Part shown: in pieces, positions 24,639 through 34,770 of the stretch | Layout of the letters: every line of letters begins with the position of its first letter | Numbering within the stretch: position 1 is the first letter of the stretch | NCBI RefSeq assembly: GCF_019711565.1 | Contig: NZ_JAIGNN010000001.1 | Coordinates: forward strand, 1,302,001-1,366,000 | DNA from: Qipengyuania proteolytica | GTDB lineage: Bacteria > Pseudomonadota > Alphaproteobacteria > Sphingomonadales > Sphingomonadaceae | Length of the DNA stretch: 64,000 nucleotides | Reading direction: 5' to 3' | The notes under the pieces: model-generated | The model's input: only the letters and a program-made list of their open reading frames with translations | What the model was told of the DNA's origin: nothing | The model's database searches: none | Made by a program: the position numbers and the translations under genes

Positions 24639-25236
24639 GGCCGCGGTCCAGCCAGGCGATCCGGCGCGAGAGGTTCCAGCAGATCGCGGCGGTCACGCCC
24701 CAGATGCGGTAGCCCTCGTGGTCCATCTCGAGATATTCGCGCATCGCGCCTTTCCAGAACACTTCGTTGCGGCTCCATTGCGCCGGGTCCATCAGCTTGT
24801 CGAGCGGGCATTCGAACCAGCTTTCGACCTCGCGCGGGTCGGGTCGGATGGGCAGGTCGTGCGGCACCGTGGCGAGCACGGGGGTGATGTCGAAACCGGT
24901 GCCCGTCTGGTAGCGGTCGGTGGTGCCGATGATGCGGACATGCTCCTGCGGGATGGCGAGCTCCTCCCACGCCTCGCGCAGCGCGGCCTCGATCGCGGTC
25001 TCGCCATGGTCGAGCTTGCCGCCCGGGAAGGCGACCTGGCCCGGATGGTCGCGCATGGTGCGGGGTCGCTGGGTGAGGAGTACCGTCGGGTCCGGGCGCT
25101 CTGTCACGGCGATCAGCACTGCCGCGTCGGCGGTCCGGTCGAGATCGGCGAAGCGGCTGTCGGACATGAGCTCGGCGACGTCGCTCGCATGCCCCTGTTC
25201 GAACAGGGCGGTCAGCCGGTCGAAGATCGCACTCAT
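24631..25236 (-). CDS. CoA pyrophosphatase (NUDIX hydrolase)
   Basis: A 201-residue NUDIX enzyme. The Nudix box GGKLDHGETAIEAALREAW..EL is intact, and the preceding LTQRPRTMRDHPGQVAFPGG matches the NuCoA signature of CoA pyrophosphatases, so hydrolysis of CoA or acyl-CoA to phosphopantetheine products is the likely reaction. The ATG overlaps the DUF1285 stop (ATGA) and the stop overlaps cca, so translation is coupled on both sides. Confidence 0.92.
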   Translation of the reverse strand: MSAIFDRLTALFEQGHASDVAELMSDSRFADLDRTADAAVLIAVTERPDPTVLLTQRPRTMRDHPGQVAFPGGKLDHGETAIEAALREAWEELAIPQEHVRIIGTTDRYQTGTGFDITPVLATVPHDLPIRPDPREVESWFECPLDKLMDPAQWSRNEVFWKGAMREYLEMDHEGYRIWGVTAAICWNLSRRIAWLDRGRG

Positions 25237-25781
25237 GCCGGCAGGAGCGAGTAGGTTTCGCCGCCGCTCATCACGGTCCAGTCGTCGCCGCGCTCCAGCG
25301 CGATGCGCGCAAGCTGTTCGTAGGTCGAGCGGTTGAGCCGCGCGTCGCAGCCGCGCCGCACATGCAGGTATATAGCAGGCTGCTCGGGGTCGCCCGCTGC
25401 GCGGATCGGGTTGTCCGGTCCGGCGACCACCAGCTCGTCGGTGTTGAGCCGGAAAGCAAGGTCGCCCTCGGGTTCGCTCACATCGGTAGCGATGAAGCAG
25501 GCGTCCTCGACCTCGATCGAGAGCTTCTGGTAGGGCATGACCAGCCAGTAGCTGCCGTCTGCCTCCCGGTTCAGCAGGCCGGCGAAGGCGCGCACCATGC
25601 CCGGGCGCCTGATCGGCGAGCCTTCGTGATACCAGCGCCCGTCAGCCGCGATCCGCATGTGGCTCTCGCCGACATTCTCGGGCGACCATTGCTCCACCGG
25701 CGGCAGCTTGCGCGCGGCTACCTGCTCGGCGATTTCGGCAAGCGACAGTCCGGCGAGTTCGGGGGGAGGGGTGTAGGGCAT
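25233..25781 (-). CDS. DUF1285 domain protein
   Basis: A 182-residue protein of the conserved DUF1285 family, function unknown. Characteristic pieces are PVEQWSPENVGESHMRIAADG, a WYHEGSPI motif and a GDLAFRLNTDE strand. I took ATG 25781 (MPYTPPPEL); a TTG 39 bases upstream is possible but less likely. Its stop overlaps the NUDIX start. The DUF1285-NUDIX-cca order is common in alphaproteobacteria. Confidence 0.87.
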   Translation of the reverse strand: MPYTPPPELAGLSLAEIAEQVAARKLPPVEQWSPENVGESHMRIAADGRWYHEGSPIRRPGMVRAFAGLLNREADGSYWLVMPYQKLSIEVEDACFIATDVSEPEGDLAFRLNTDELVVAGPDNPIRAAGDPEQPAIYLHVRRGCDARLNRSTYEQLARIALERGDDWTVMSGGETYSLLPA

Positions 25782-25896
25782 CTTGGAAAACGCGATGCCA
25801 GAAGCGGATAGGCGACTCAATGGCGTCTGTTCGCTCCCTGCGGTCGCTGCGCGGGATGGAACAGCTAGGGAAGCGCAGACGCACTTCCCGCACGCA

Positions 25897-26418
25897 TCAG
25901 GGAATCCAGGGGCCGAGCATTCCTTCTGGCGGCAGGATGGCCGGATTGCCGGTGCGCGCCAGCAGGCGATGCTTTTCGAAGGGGCCGGGGCAGTGCCAGC
26001 CGGCGGTGTGGTCGGCCACGAAGCCCCAGCGCGCGTAATAGTCGGGATCGCCGATCATCACCTGCGGCAGCGGGGCTGCGCCGTCTTCGAAGCCCGCATC
26101 GATCGCGCCGAGGCTGGCCGCCATCAAGGCCTTGCCGAAGCCCTCGCCCTGCCGGCCCGGCATCACCGCGACAGGGCCAACCATGATCATGGGATGCGGG
26201 CGACCCTGCGGGTCGGTCAGCGCGACCGGCCAGAGCTGGATCGTGGCCGCGAGATAATCGTCTTCGTCGAGCGCGGCGAAGCTCAGGCCGTCGAGCCACT
26301 CCACACCCGCGCGAATGCGATAGGCCGTACGCGCATGCCGCCCTTCGCCGAAAGCGGCATCGAGCAATTCCTCGATCAGCGCAGGGTCGATCGCGGAGAG
26401 GGGAACGAGGGTCGCCAT
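25897..26418 (-). CDS. GNAT family N-acetyltransferase
   Basis: A 173-residue acyltransferase. The acetyl-CoA pyrophosphate loop is visible as VMPGRQGEGFGKALM, after the strand MVGPVAV, and the later VMIGDPDYYARWGF matches the RimI/YhbS-type subgroup. The acceptor is unknown. No clear ribosome-binding site precedes the ATG. It sits 115 bases before the DUF1285 operon on the same strand. Confidence 0.9.
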   Translation of the reverse strand: MATLVPLSAIDPALIEELLDAAFGEGRHARTAYRIRAGVEWLDGLSFAALDEDDYLAATIQLWPVALTDPQGRPHPMIMVGPVAVMPGRQGEGFGKALMAASLGAIDAGFEDGAAPLPQVMIGDPDYYARWGFVADHTAGWHCPGPFEKHRLLARTGNPAILPPEGMLGPWIP

Positions 26419-26467
26419 GGGGCGCGCCGATTAATGCCGCCGACGCCCCATGTCGATCAACTTCACC

Positions 26468-27637
26468 TTACTTCGGGCGAAGTTCCAGCAGCCGGCCGCC
26501 TTCGCCGTCCTCCAGCACCCAAAGCGCGCCGTCCGGCCCCTCGATGACCGAACGGATGCGGTTGCCCATGTCATAGCGGGCTACCTCGCGCGCGGTTTCG
26601 CCCTCGATGGCCACACGGATCAGGGCCTGCGTCTTGAGACCGGAGATCAGCAAATCGCCCTTCATTCCGGGGAACAGGTCGCCCGAATAGAAGGTCATGT
26701 TGCCGGGCGCGATCACCGGCGTCCAGTTGATCGCGAACTTGGCAAAGCCGTCGTCGGGGGTGTGATCGGGGATATTGTCCCCATCGTAGTGATCGCCGTC
26801 GGAGCGCAGCGGCCAGCCGTAGTTCTGGCCTTTCCGGACGAGGTTGAGCTCGTCTCCGCCAGCGGCGCCATGCTCAATTTCCCACAGGCGGCCGTCCGCG
26901 TCGAAATCTATGCCGAGCAGGTTGCGGTGGCCCCATGACCAGATCTGGTCGCTCGGGCTGCCCTGGTCGGCCAGAGGGTTGCCGGCGGCGGGGGTGCCGT
27001 CGAGGTTCAGGCGGACGACCGTGCCCAGCGTGTTCGAGGTATCCTGTGCGGGATCCTGCTTCTGCCGGTCGCCGCTGGTGATGAAGAGATATTGTTCGTC
27101 CGGGCTGAAGGCGATGCGATGCGAATAGTGGCCGCGCCCTTCGACCTTGGGCGTCTGCCGCCAGATCACCTCGAAATCGGAAATCTGGCATGTCCGGGTC
27201 GTCGGGCAGATCATCTGTCCGCGGCCGACCACCGCGCCGCGCGTATCGCCTTCGCCCGCCTCGACCCAGCTGAGGTAGATCGTGCGATTGGCCGAGCCCA
27301 GGCGCGCCTCGCTCGGCAGGAAGGCGATCTCGCCGAGCCCGCCCTGGCCGCCGTAATCCACTTCGGGAAGGCCGGTGACGGTGCCGACGGTGCCGTCCTT
27401 CGTGTTGACGAATTTCAGCGTGCCCGGCTTTTCGGTGATGAACAGCCGATCTGTGCCGGGCAGGAAGGCTGATGCCCAGGGTTCGTTGAATTCGCCATGC
27501 GCAGTGATCGCGAAATCGAGGGCGGTGGGGCTGGGGGTCGAAACCGCCTCGGCTCCACCATCGGTGGAATAGGCACTGCCGCAGCTTGCGAGCAGCACCA
27601 CGGGCGATAGGGTGGCGATAAGGACGGATTTGCGCAT
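26468..27637 (-). CDS. PQQ-dependent aldose dehydrogenase-like lipoprotein
   Basis: A 389-residue six-bladed beta-propeller of the soluble glucose dehydrogenase/YliI family, which oxidises aldoses with PQQ and calcium. A lipobox LLASC places the mature N-terminal Cys at 19, so it is likely an envelope lipoprotein. Family motifs include [55 protein letters not shown] and NYGWP. Its ATG (27637-27635 on the minus strand) shares the CATG tetranucleotide with the ATG of divergent rnhB. GGGGAG lies about 12 bases upstream. No PQQ biosynthesis genes are in the window. Confidence 0.9.
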   Translation of the reverse strand: MRKSVLIATLSPVVLLASCGSAYSTDGGAEAVSTPSPTALDFAITAHGEFNEPWASAFLPGTDRLFITEKPGTLKFVNTKDGTVGTVTGLPEVDYGGQGGLGEIAFLPSEARLGSANRTIYLSWVEAGEGDTRGAVVGRGQMICPTTRTCQISDFEVIWRQTPKVEGRGHYSHRIAFSPDEQYLFITSGDRQKQDPAQDTSNTLGTVVRLNLDGTPAAGNPLADQGSPSDQIWSWGHRNLLGIDFDADGRLWEIEHGAAGGDELNLVRKGQNYGWPLRSDGDHYDGDNIPDHTPDDGFAKFAINWTPVIAPGNMTFYSGDLFPGMKGDLLISGLKTQALIRVAIEGETAREVARYDMGNRIRSVIEGPDGALWVLEDGEGGRLLELRPK

Positions 27638-28265
27638 GTTCAGTTATTCTCCCCTTGGCGGCCTTGGCGACGCCCCGCTCGTCATCGGCGTGGACGAGGC
27701 CGGTCGCGGCCCGTTGGCTGGACCCGTTGTCGCCGCCGCTGCCGTGCTGTGCCAGCCGGCGATCGACGGTCTCGATGACTCCAAAAAGCTCTCGGCCAAG
27801 CGCCGTTCCCTGCTCGAGCCGCAAATCCGCGAAAAATGCGCCTGGGGGCTCGCCGTAGTCGAGCCGGACATGATCGACGAGCTCAACATTTTCCAGGCGA
27901 CTATGCTCGCCATGACCGTGGCCGTCACGCGGCTGGTCGAGGCGCTCGGCTGCGAACCCGACGCGGTCCTGATCGACGGCAACATGACCCCGCACCGCCG
28001 CCGCGCGGAGTGGCGCTGGCCGCAAGCACGTGCGATCGTGGGCGGGGACGGCAAGGAGCCGAGCATTTCCGCCGCCTCCATCCTAGCCAAGGAACATCGC
28101 GACCGCATTATGCGCGAGGCGGCCCAGGCCCACCCGCACTACGGCTGGGACCGCAATATGGGCTACGGAACGGCAGAGCACCTCGAAGCATTGCGAACCC
28201 ATGGACCGACGCCGCTGCACCGCCGCAGCTTCGCGCCGGTATCGCAGATGGAGATGTTCGCGTGA
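27636..28265 (+). CDS. rnhB: Ribonuclease HII
   Basis: Cuts RNA in RNA-DNA hybrids at single ribonucleotides. The 209-residue product has the [12 protein letters not shown] motif with the first catalytic Asp-Glu, [10 protein letters not shown], the IDGN acidic residue, and [12 protein letters not shown] with the last catalytic Asp. I chose ATG 27636 with AAGGA upstream; GTG 27612 is an alternative. The start codon overlaps that of the divergent sugar dehydrogenase gene. The stop overlaps the SDR start (GTGA). Confidence 0.95.
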   Translation: MFSYSPLGGLGDAPLVIGVDEAGRGPLAGPVVAAAAVLCQPAIDGLDDSKKLSAKRRSLLEPQIREKCAWGLAVVEPDMIDELNIFQATMLAMTVAVTRLVEALGCEPDAVLIDGNMTPHRRRAEWRWPQARAIVGGDGKEPSISAASILAKEHRDRIMREAAQAHPHYGWDRNMGYGTAEHLEALRTHGPTPLHRRSFAPVSQMEMFA

Positions 28266-29176
28266 GCTTTGCCTATTCCGACGTACCCGACCAGCGCGGC
28301 AAGACTGCCATCGTCACAGGTGCCAACACCGGCATCGGGCTGGAAATCGCCCGCGGCATGGCGCGCAAGGGGGCCCGCGTGATCCTCGCCTGCCGCGATG
28401 CCGACAAGGCGCAAGCCGCGATCGCCGAGATTGCCAGCGGGCCCGAGACCGTGGACCTCGATTTCCTCCAGCTGGATCTGTCGAACATGGCGTCGATCCG
28501 CCAGGCGGCGGAGCGCGCCAGGGCCGAACCGAAGATCGACCTGCTGATCAACAATGCCGGCATCATGATCCCGCCGCTGGGCCACGCGATCGGCGGGGTG
28601 GAGCAACAGTTCGCGGTAAACCATCTCGGCCATTTCGCGCTGACCGGCCTCCTGCTCGACAAGCTGGCGGCAGATGGCGGCGCGCGGGTCGTCAGCCAGG
28701 CCTCGATCGCGCACAAGGGCGCCATGATCGACTTCGACAATCTCGATGCGTCGAAAGGCTATTCGCGCACCAAGTTCTACGGCCAGAGCAAGCTCGCCAA
28801 CCTGCTGTTCGCCTTCGAGCTCGACCGGCGGCTGCGCGCGGCGGGCTCGCCCGTAGTGTCGATCGCCTGCCACCCGGGTGTCGCGCAGACCGAGATTGCG
28901 AGGCATTTAGGCGCGTTCGGCAAGGTCTTCGCGCCGACCGTCGGCTTTTTCCTCAATACGGCAGAGAACGGCGCCGTGCCCGCATTGCAGGCGGCGGCTG
29001 ACCCCGAAGCGCAAGGCGGCGACTATTTCGGCTCCTGGGGCCTGCGCGAAATGAGCGGCCGCACCTCGGGTAAGGCCTATGCAACGAAGACGGCGCGCGA
29101 TCCGCTGCTCGCCGCGCGGCTGTGGGCGAAGTCCATCGAACTCACCGGCGTCGATCCGGGCCTCGCGCCGGCCTGA
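28262..29176 (+). CDS. Short-chain dehydrogenase/reductase (retinol-dehydrogenase type)
   Basis: A 304-residue oxidoreductase. Cofactor motif TGANTGIG, then [12 protein letters not shown], and a catalytic YGQSK (Tyr-x-x-x-Lys) preceded by a Ser in SQASIAH. The layout is like the light-dependent protochlorophyllide/retinol dehydrogenase branch of SDRs, usually NADP-dependent. The start is a GTG overlapping the rnhB stop (GTGA), with GGAGA eight bases upstream, so the two are coupled. The substrate is unknown. Confidence 0.92.
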   Translation: MSFAYSDVPDQRGKTAIVTGANTGIGLEIARGMARKGARVILACRDADKAQAAIAEIASGPETVDLDFLQLDLSNMASIRQAAERARAEPKIDLLINNAGIMIPPLGHAIGGVEQQFAVNHLGHFALTGLLLDKLAADGGARVVSQASIAHKGAMIDFDNLDASKGYSRTKFYGQSKLANLLFAFELDRRLRAAGSPVVSIACHPGVAQTEIARHLGAFGKVFAPTVGFFLNTAENGAVPALQAAADPEAQGGDYFGSWGLREMSGRTSGKAYATKTARDPLLAARLWAKSIELTGVDPGLAPA

Positions 29177-29182
29177 ACCGGC

Positions 29183-29881
29183 CTATCGCCCGAAGGCCTT
29201 GGCGCGCAGCGTCTCGATATAGCTCTTGCCGAAGTTCTCGGCGGCATCGTCGTCCTTTGCCATCCCGCCTTCGCGTTCGTTCTCGGCGATGATCTCGTCG
29301 CGGCTGTTAACGCGCGGGAAGGGTTCGGGCGGGACGGGTACGTCGAGGAAGCGGCACAGCGATTCCCAGCCTTCCTTGGGATGGAACACGAGCAGGCGCT
29401 CGGCGGGCAGGCTGGCGATGATATCGGCGTTCCGGTCCGCGAACCATTTGGTCATGAAGGCGCGATCACGGATGTCGCCGCCGTCGAAATGATCGAAGAT
29501 CGCCCCCTTCATCATATCGCCGGTGGGCGTGCCGACGAGGTGCGCCTGCATGGCGTCGGAGAAGATCGTCTCGCTGACGGATTCGAACCAGCTGTCGGGA
29601 TCGCGCATCGTCAGCAGCACCTTCGCCTCCGGGTAATAGTCGGCCAGTTCGCGCCAGTATGACGCGGACGGATAGTCGACCGTCGACTGGAAGCCCTTGA
29701 AGATTTCGTCCCAGTCGGGCTGTCCCGCAATCGCATCGAGCCACAGCGGCACCTGCCGCCGCGCATCGGCGAAGAGTTCGGCCATGTGGAAACAGGGGCC
29801 GTAGCCCAGGTGTTCGAGCGCGAACTTCATCGTGAAGGTCGCGGTGCGCCCGACGCCGGCGCCGATGACCTTGAGTGCCAT
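29183..29881 (-). CDS. Sulfotransferase-family protein
   Basis: A 232-residue P-loop-like protein. The N-terminal IGAGVGRTATFTMKFALEHL fits the 5'-phosphosulfate loop of eukaryote-like sulfotransferases, and LLTMRDPDSWFESV fits the 3'-phosphate-binding Arg/Ser region. A later VFHPKEGWESLCRFLDV is the usual end of the domain. It presumably uses PAPS; the acceptor is unknown. I used ATG 29881 behind GGGAGG. The upstream 245 bases are shared with divergent ccrM and dense in GANTC sites. Confidence 0.85.
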   Translation of the reverse strand: MALKVIGAGVGRTATFTMKFALEHLGYGPCFHMAELFADARRQVPLWLDAIAGQPDWDEIFKGFQSTVDYPSASYWRELADYYPEAKVLLTMRDPDSWFESVSETIFSDAMQAHLVGTPTGDMMKGAIFDHFDGGDIRDRAFMTKWFADRNADIIASLPAERLLVFHPKEGWESLCRFLDVPVPPEPFPRVNSRDEIIAENEREGGMAKDDDAAENFGKSYIETLRAKAFGR

Positions 29882-29883
29882 GA

Positions 29884-31296
<1,413 letters not shown>

Positions 31297-31382
31297 GCGG
31301 GGCGCTCCTCCGACCCGAACCTCAAAGCGTCCGAGGCGAGCGAGCATCAACTGGCATCCAGGTGTGGCCGGAAAGCCACAAA

Positions 31383-31437
31383 ATTCCGCGCAATCCACTC
31401 AAGTGCCGGTTTTTCGACGAACTGGCTTGCGCGGAAT
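31383..31437. repeat. 11-bp perfect inverted repeat upstream of a TonB receptor gene
   Basis: ATTCCGCGCAA (31383-31393) and its exact reverse complement TTGCGCGGAAT (31427-31437), with a 33-base spacer. The right arm contains a possible -35 hexamer. It could be an operator pair for a regulator of the receptor, or the arms of an mRNA hairpin. Confidence 0.6.
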
Positions 31438-31455
31438 GGCTTCTGCCATGCTAGC
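31427..31455 (+). promoter_or_regulatory. Possible promoter of the TonB receptor gene
   Basis: TTGCGC (31427-31432) and GCTAGC (31450-31455) with a 17-base spacer. The -10 is far from TATAAT, so support is weak; overlap of the -35 with an inverted-repeat arm makes it worth recording. Confidence 0.3.
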
Positions 31456-31500
31456 GGCCCCATCCGATTTTCTCTGATGAACTGAAGTTGAGGGTCTTTT

Positions 31501-34500
31501 ATGAAGTTTACGTCGATTGGCTCCGGCAAGCGGGCCATGTTGGCCAGTGCTGCCATCGCGGCACTGGTCGCACCGATGAGCGTGCAGGCGCAGGATGTCG
31601 CCGAAAACGAAACCTGCATTGACGAAGATGCCGACGGCACTTGCGACGATGCTGCCGACGTGCCTGCCGGGAATGCGATCGTCGTGTCCGGCACGCGTAT
31701 CCGCACCACCGAATACGACTTCGCGAACCCGGTTGTCGCGATCGACGATACGGCGATCAAGAACAGCGGTGTCACCAACCTGACCAGCTTCCTGACGGAA
31801 GCGCCCGCTCTTACGGGCTCCTACGACTCTAACGACGGCTCGGGCGCCAATGCCGGGATCGGCGGCGTCGGCCTCAACCTGCTCGACCTCCGCAATCTCG
31901 GCACGCAGCGCACGTTGCTGCTGATCGATGGTCGCCGCCATGTCGCCTCGGTTCCCGGCTCGTCGTCGGTCGACGTCAACTCGATTCCGATCGACCTGAT
32001 CGAGCGCGTGGACATCGTGACGGGCGGCGCATCGGCCGTTTACGGTGCGGACGCTGTGACGGGTGTCGTGAACTTCGTCACCAAGCGCGATTTCGAAGGG
32101 TTCACCGTTCGCGCGCAGACCGGCATTTCCGAAAAGGGCGACGGCAATTCCAGCTTCATCTCTGCCACCGTCGGCACCAATTTCGCCGGTGGCCGCGGCA
32201 ATATCGCCGCCAACTTCGAATACGGCAGCGATGACCGCCTGCTGCTGTCCGACCGCCGTGCCTTCGGTCCCAGCTTCCGCGCCTTCTACGACAACCAGGA
32301 CGATCTGGCCGACGATCCCAACATTCCCGACCGCATCCTCGCGTCGGACGTGAACTATCTCGACTCCAGCCCGATCAGCGCGATCGACGTCGATTTCGAT
32401 TTCCTGCCCGACTTCCTGGGCGACGGTACCCGGTACATTCCGGGCACCTTCCTCGGCAGCTTCTTCGAAAGCGGCGGTTCGGGTACGCCGGTCTCGACCT
32501 ACAGCGGGGAAATCCTGCCGAAGATCGACCGGTACATCGGCAACCTGCTCTTCAGCTATGATATCACGGACAGCATCCGCTTCTTCGCCGAAGGCAAGTA
32601 TGCGCGCGTCGATTCCGAATCGTTCGGCCAGCCGACATTCGATTTCTTCATCGGCGTCCCGACCGACAACCCGTTCATCCCGGCCAACGTCAACGATCCG
32701 GCGGTGAACGCATTCGACTTCCTCGACATCGTGCTCGTCACCGGTCGCGACAACCTCGACCTTGGACGCCGCGGCGAGACGAACCGTCGCGAAACCTATC
32801 GCGGTGTTGCCGGGATCGAAGCCGACGTCACCGACACGATCCGGTTCGACGCGTCCTATGTGTACGGCCAGTCGGACAACGTCGTTCGCCAGACCAACAC
32901 CCGCTTCAACGACCGCTTCTTCGCAGCGATCGACGCGGTGGACGAAGGTGAATTCCTCACCGGCACCCCGAACGGCAACATCGTCTGCCGTTCGAACCTG
33001 ACCGGCGATGCGACCAGTTCGAACCAGAACATCACGGGCATCTTCTTCTTCGACGACTTCGCCGAGCTGTCCTTCACGCCGGGCGCGAACAGCGGCTGTG
33101 TGCCCTTCAACCTGTTCTCGAACAATCAGGACCCGGCTTCGCTGGCCTTCATCAATACGACGGCCGTCGATACCAGCACGATCAAGCAGCATGTCGCGAC
33201 CGCTGCATTCAGTGGTGATTTCGGCGATGGCTTCGCCCTCTGGGGCGATCCGATCGGCTTCGCGCTGGGCGGCGAATACCGCAAGGAAAGCAGCGAGAGC
33301 ATTCCCGATCCGGTCAACACGACCGGCCTGACCTTCGGCAATGCCCTGTTCCCGGAAACGGGTTCGTTCGATGTCTATGAAGGCTTTGCCGAACTGCGCG
33401 TCCCCATCGTCCAGGACCGTCCGGGCTTCTACGAACTGACCGCCAACGGCGCGGCGCGCGTGTCCGAATATTCGACCGTGGGAACGACCTTCACCTACCA
33501 GGCCGGTCTGGTCTATGCGCCGATCCGGGACTTCCGTGTCCGTGGCACTTACGCCCAGGCGGTCCGTGCGCCGAACATCGGCGAACTGTTCTCGCCGTCG
33601 AACCAGACCTTCGCCTTCATCGACGACCCTTGTGCCTTCGACAACCGCGACAACGGCAGCGACACGCGCGATGCCAACTGCGTGGCGCTGTTGACGGATC
33701 TGGGCCTCACCCCGGCGCAGATCGCCACCTTCACCGGCGATGCGGGCACCAGCCTTCCGGGCCTGAGCACGGGCAACATCGACCTTGGTGAAGAAACCGC
33801 CAAGACGATCACCGTGGGTGCGATCTTCCAGCCCAGCTTCATCCCGGGCCTCGTGATGTCGGCCGACTATTACGACGTGGAGATCGAGGCAGCGATTTCG
33901 ACGCCGTCGGCAAACACGCTGCTCGAACTGTGCGTCGATGCAGAAACGCTCGATAACGAATTCTGCGACAACATCGACCGTACACCGGTCGGTGCGGGCT
34001 TCGACCCGAACGATGCTGGCATCGTTCGCGGTTTCACCCTCCAGCCGCAGAACGTCGCAGCGTTCTCCACCAAGGGGATCGACTTCTCGGTCAAGTATCG
34101 CCGCCCGACCGAACGTCTGGGCACGTTCAGCTTCGGCATCGTCGGCAACCACCTGATCGAACTGAAGACCCAGGGTACGCCGGGTGCAGACATCATCGAG
34201 AGCGCGGGCGTGCAGGGTTCGCCCGAATGGCAGGTGAACTTCGACTTCAACTGGACGCTCGACAACTTCAACCTGAACTACGGCATTAACTACTGGGACG
34301 AGACGCTTCGCTATTCCCGTCGCACCATCGAAGCCGATCCGGACATCGTGGCACCGGAATACATAAAGGTCGATGCGAAGTTCCAGCATGACATGCAGCT
34401 GCGCTGGACAACCGACGATGACATGAGCTTCTACGTCGGGGTGAATAACCTATTCGACCAGAAGCCCGATGTCGGCCTGACCTTCTATCCGGTCAGCGCG

Positions 34501-34557
34501 CTGGGTCGCTTCTTCTACGCCGGCGTGCAGATTTCGGGCGACAAGCTCGGCTTCTGA
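31501..34557 (+). CDS. TonB-dependent receptor (outer membrane), 1018 residues
   Basis: Outer-membrane active transporter. A signal peptide (about residues 1-30, ending VQA) is followed by an acidic linker with a Cys-flanked D41-x-D43-x-D45-G-x-x-D49 loop, then a TonB-box-like AIVVSGTRI. The plug domain contains RTLLLIDGRRHV and VDIVTGGASAVYGADAVTG. The rest is a beta-barrel with many alternating strands, ending in Phe (SGDKLGF) as expected for BAM recognition. Large loops with paired cysteines occur in the barrel. The group resembles the sphingomonad and Caulobacter receptors for peptides or carbohydrates; the ligand is unknown. GAGGG precedes the ATG. Confidence 0.95.
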   Translation: MKFTSIGSGKRAMLASAAIAALVAPMSVQAQDVAENETCIDEDADGTCDDAADVPAGNAIVVSGTRIRTTEYDFANPVVAIDDTAIKNSGVTNLTSFLTEAPALTGSYDSNDGSGANAGIGGVGLNLLDLRNLGTQRTLLLIDGRRHVASVPGSSSVDVNSIPIDLIERVDIVTGGASAVYGADAVTGVVNFVTKRDFEGFTVRAQTGISEKGDGNSSFISATVGTNFAGGRGNIAANFEYGSDDRLLLSDRRAFGPSFRAFYDNQDDLADDPNIPDRILASDVNYLDSSPISAIDVDFDFLPDFLGDGTRYIPGTFLGSFFESGGSGTPVSTYSGEILPKIDRYIGNLLFSYDITDSIRFFAEGKYARVDSESFGQPTFDFFIGVPTDNPFIPANVNDPAVNAFDFLDIVLVTGRDNLDLGRRGETNRRETYRGVAGIEADVTDTIRFDASYVYGQSDNVVRQTNTRFNDRFFAAIDAVDEGEFLTGTPNGNIVCRSNLTGDATSSNQNITGIFFFDDFAELSFTPGANSGCVPFNLFSNNQDPASLAFINTTAVDTSTIKQHVATAAFSGDFGDGFALWGDPIGFALGGEYRKESSESIPDPVNTTGLTFGNALFPETGSFDVYEGFAELRVPIVQDRPGFYELTANGAARVSEYSTVGTTFTYQAGLVYAPIRDFRVRGTYAQAVRAPNIGELFSPSNQTFAFIDDPCAFDNRDNGSDTRDANCVALLTDLGLTPAQIATFTGDAGTSLPGLSTGNIDLGEETAKTITVGAIFQPSFIPGLVMSADYYDVEIEAAISTPSANTLLELCVDAETLDNEFCDNIDRTPVGAGFDPNDAGIVRGFTLQPQNVAAFSTKGIDFSVKYRRPTERLGTFSFGIVGNHLIELKTQGTPGADIIESAGVQGSPEWQVNFDFNWTLDNFNLNYGINYWDETLRYSRRTIEADPDIVAPEYIKVDAKFQHDMQLRWTTDDDMSFYVGVNNLFDQKPDVGLTFYPVSALGRFFYAGVQISGDKLGF

Positions 34558-34583
34558 TCCCCACGATCCGTACTGACACTGAA

Positions 34584-34615
34584 AGGCCCCGGTTCATCCC
34601 GGGGCCTTTTTTTTT
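34584..34615 (+). terminator. Rho-independent terminator after the TonB receptor gene
   Basis: Perfect 9-bp stem AGGCCCCGG (34584-34592) with CCGGGGCCT (34599-34607) followed by nine T residues. Confidence 0.95.
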
Positions 34616-34770
34616 CTGCCGGTTGCCGATCCGGCCGGAGGTTTCCTACCGCGCGATCGAAGGTTAGGAGGAAGGTCGTGACCGATCCGAAAATCCCGCT
34701 CCCGTTTTCCCGCCCTGGACCGTGTAACATGCGGTCCATGTCGCGGTGTTTGCCCTGAGGCTTTCCAACA

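Noticed and set aside
31399-34389. 996-codon open frame antisense to the large TonB receptor gene
   Set aside because: Same artefact; Arg/Val/Asp-rich translation without domains, entirely inside a clear receptor gene.
34729-34758. Nine-codon frame and a 7-bp inverted repeat just before folP, like an attenuation leader
   Set aside because: No run of regulatory codons and no alternative hairpin with T tract; such short frames occur often by chance.
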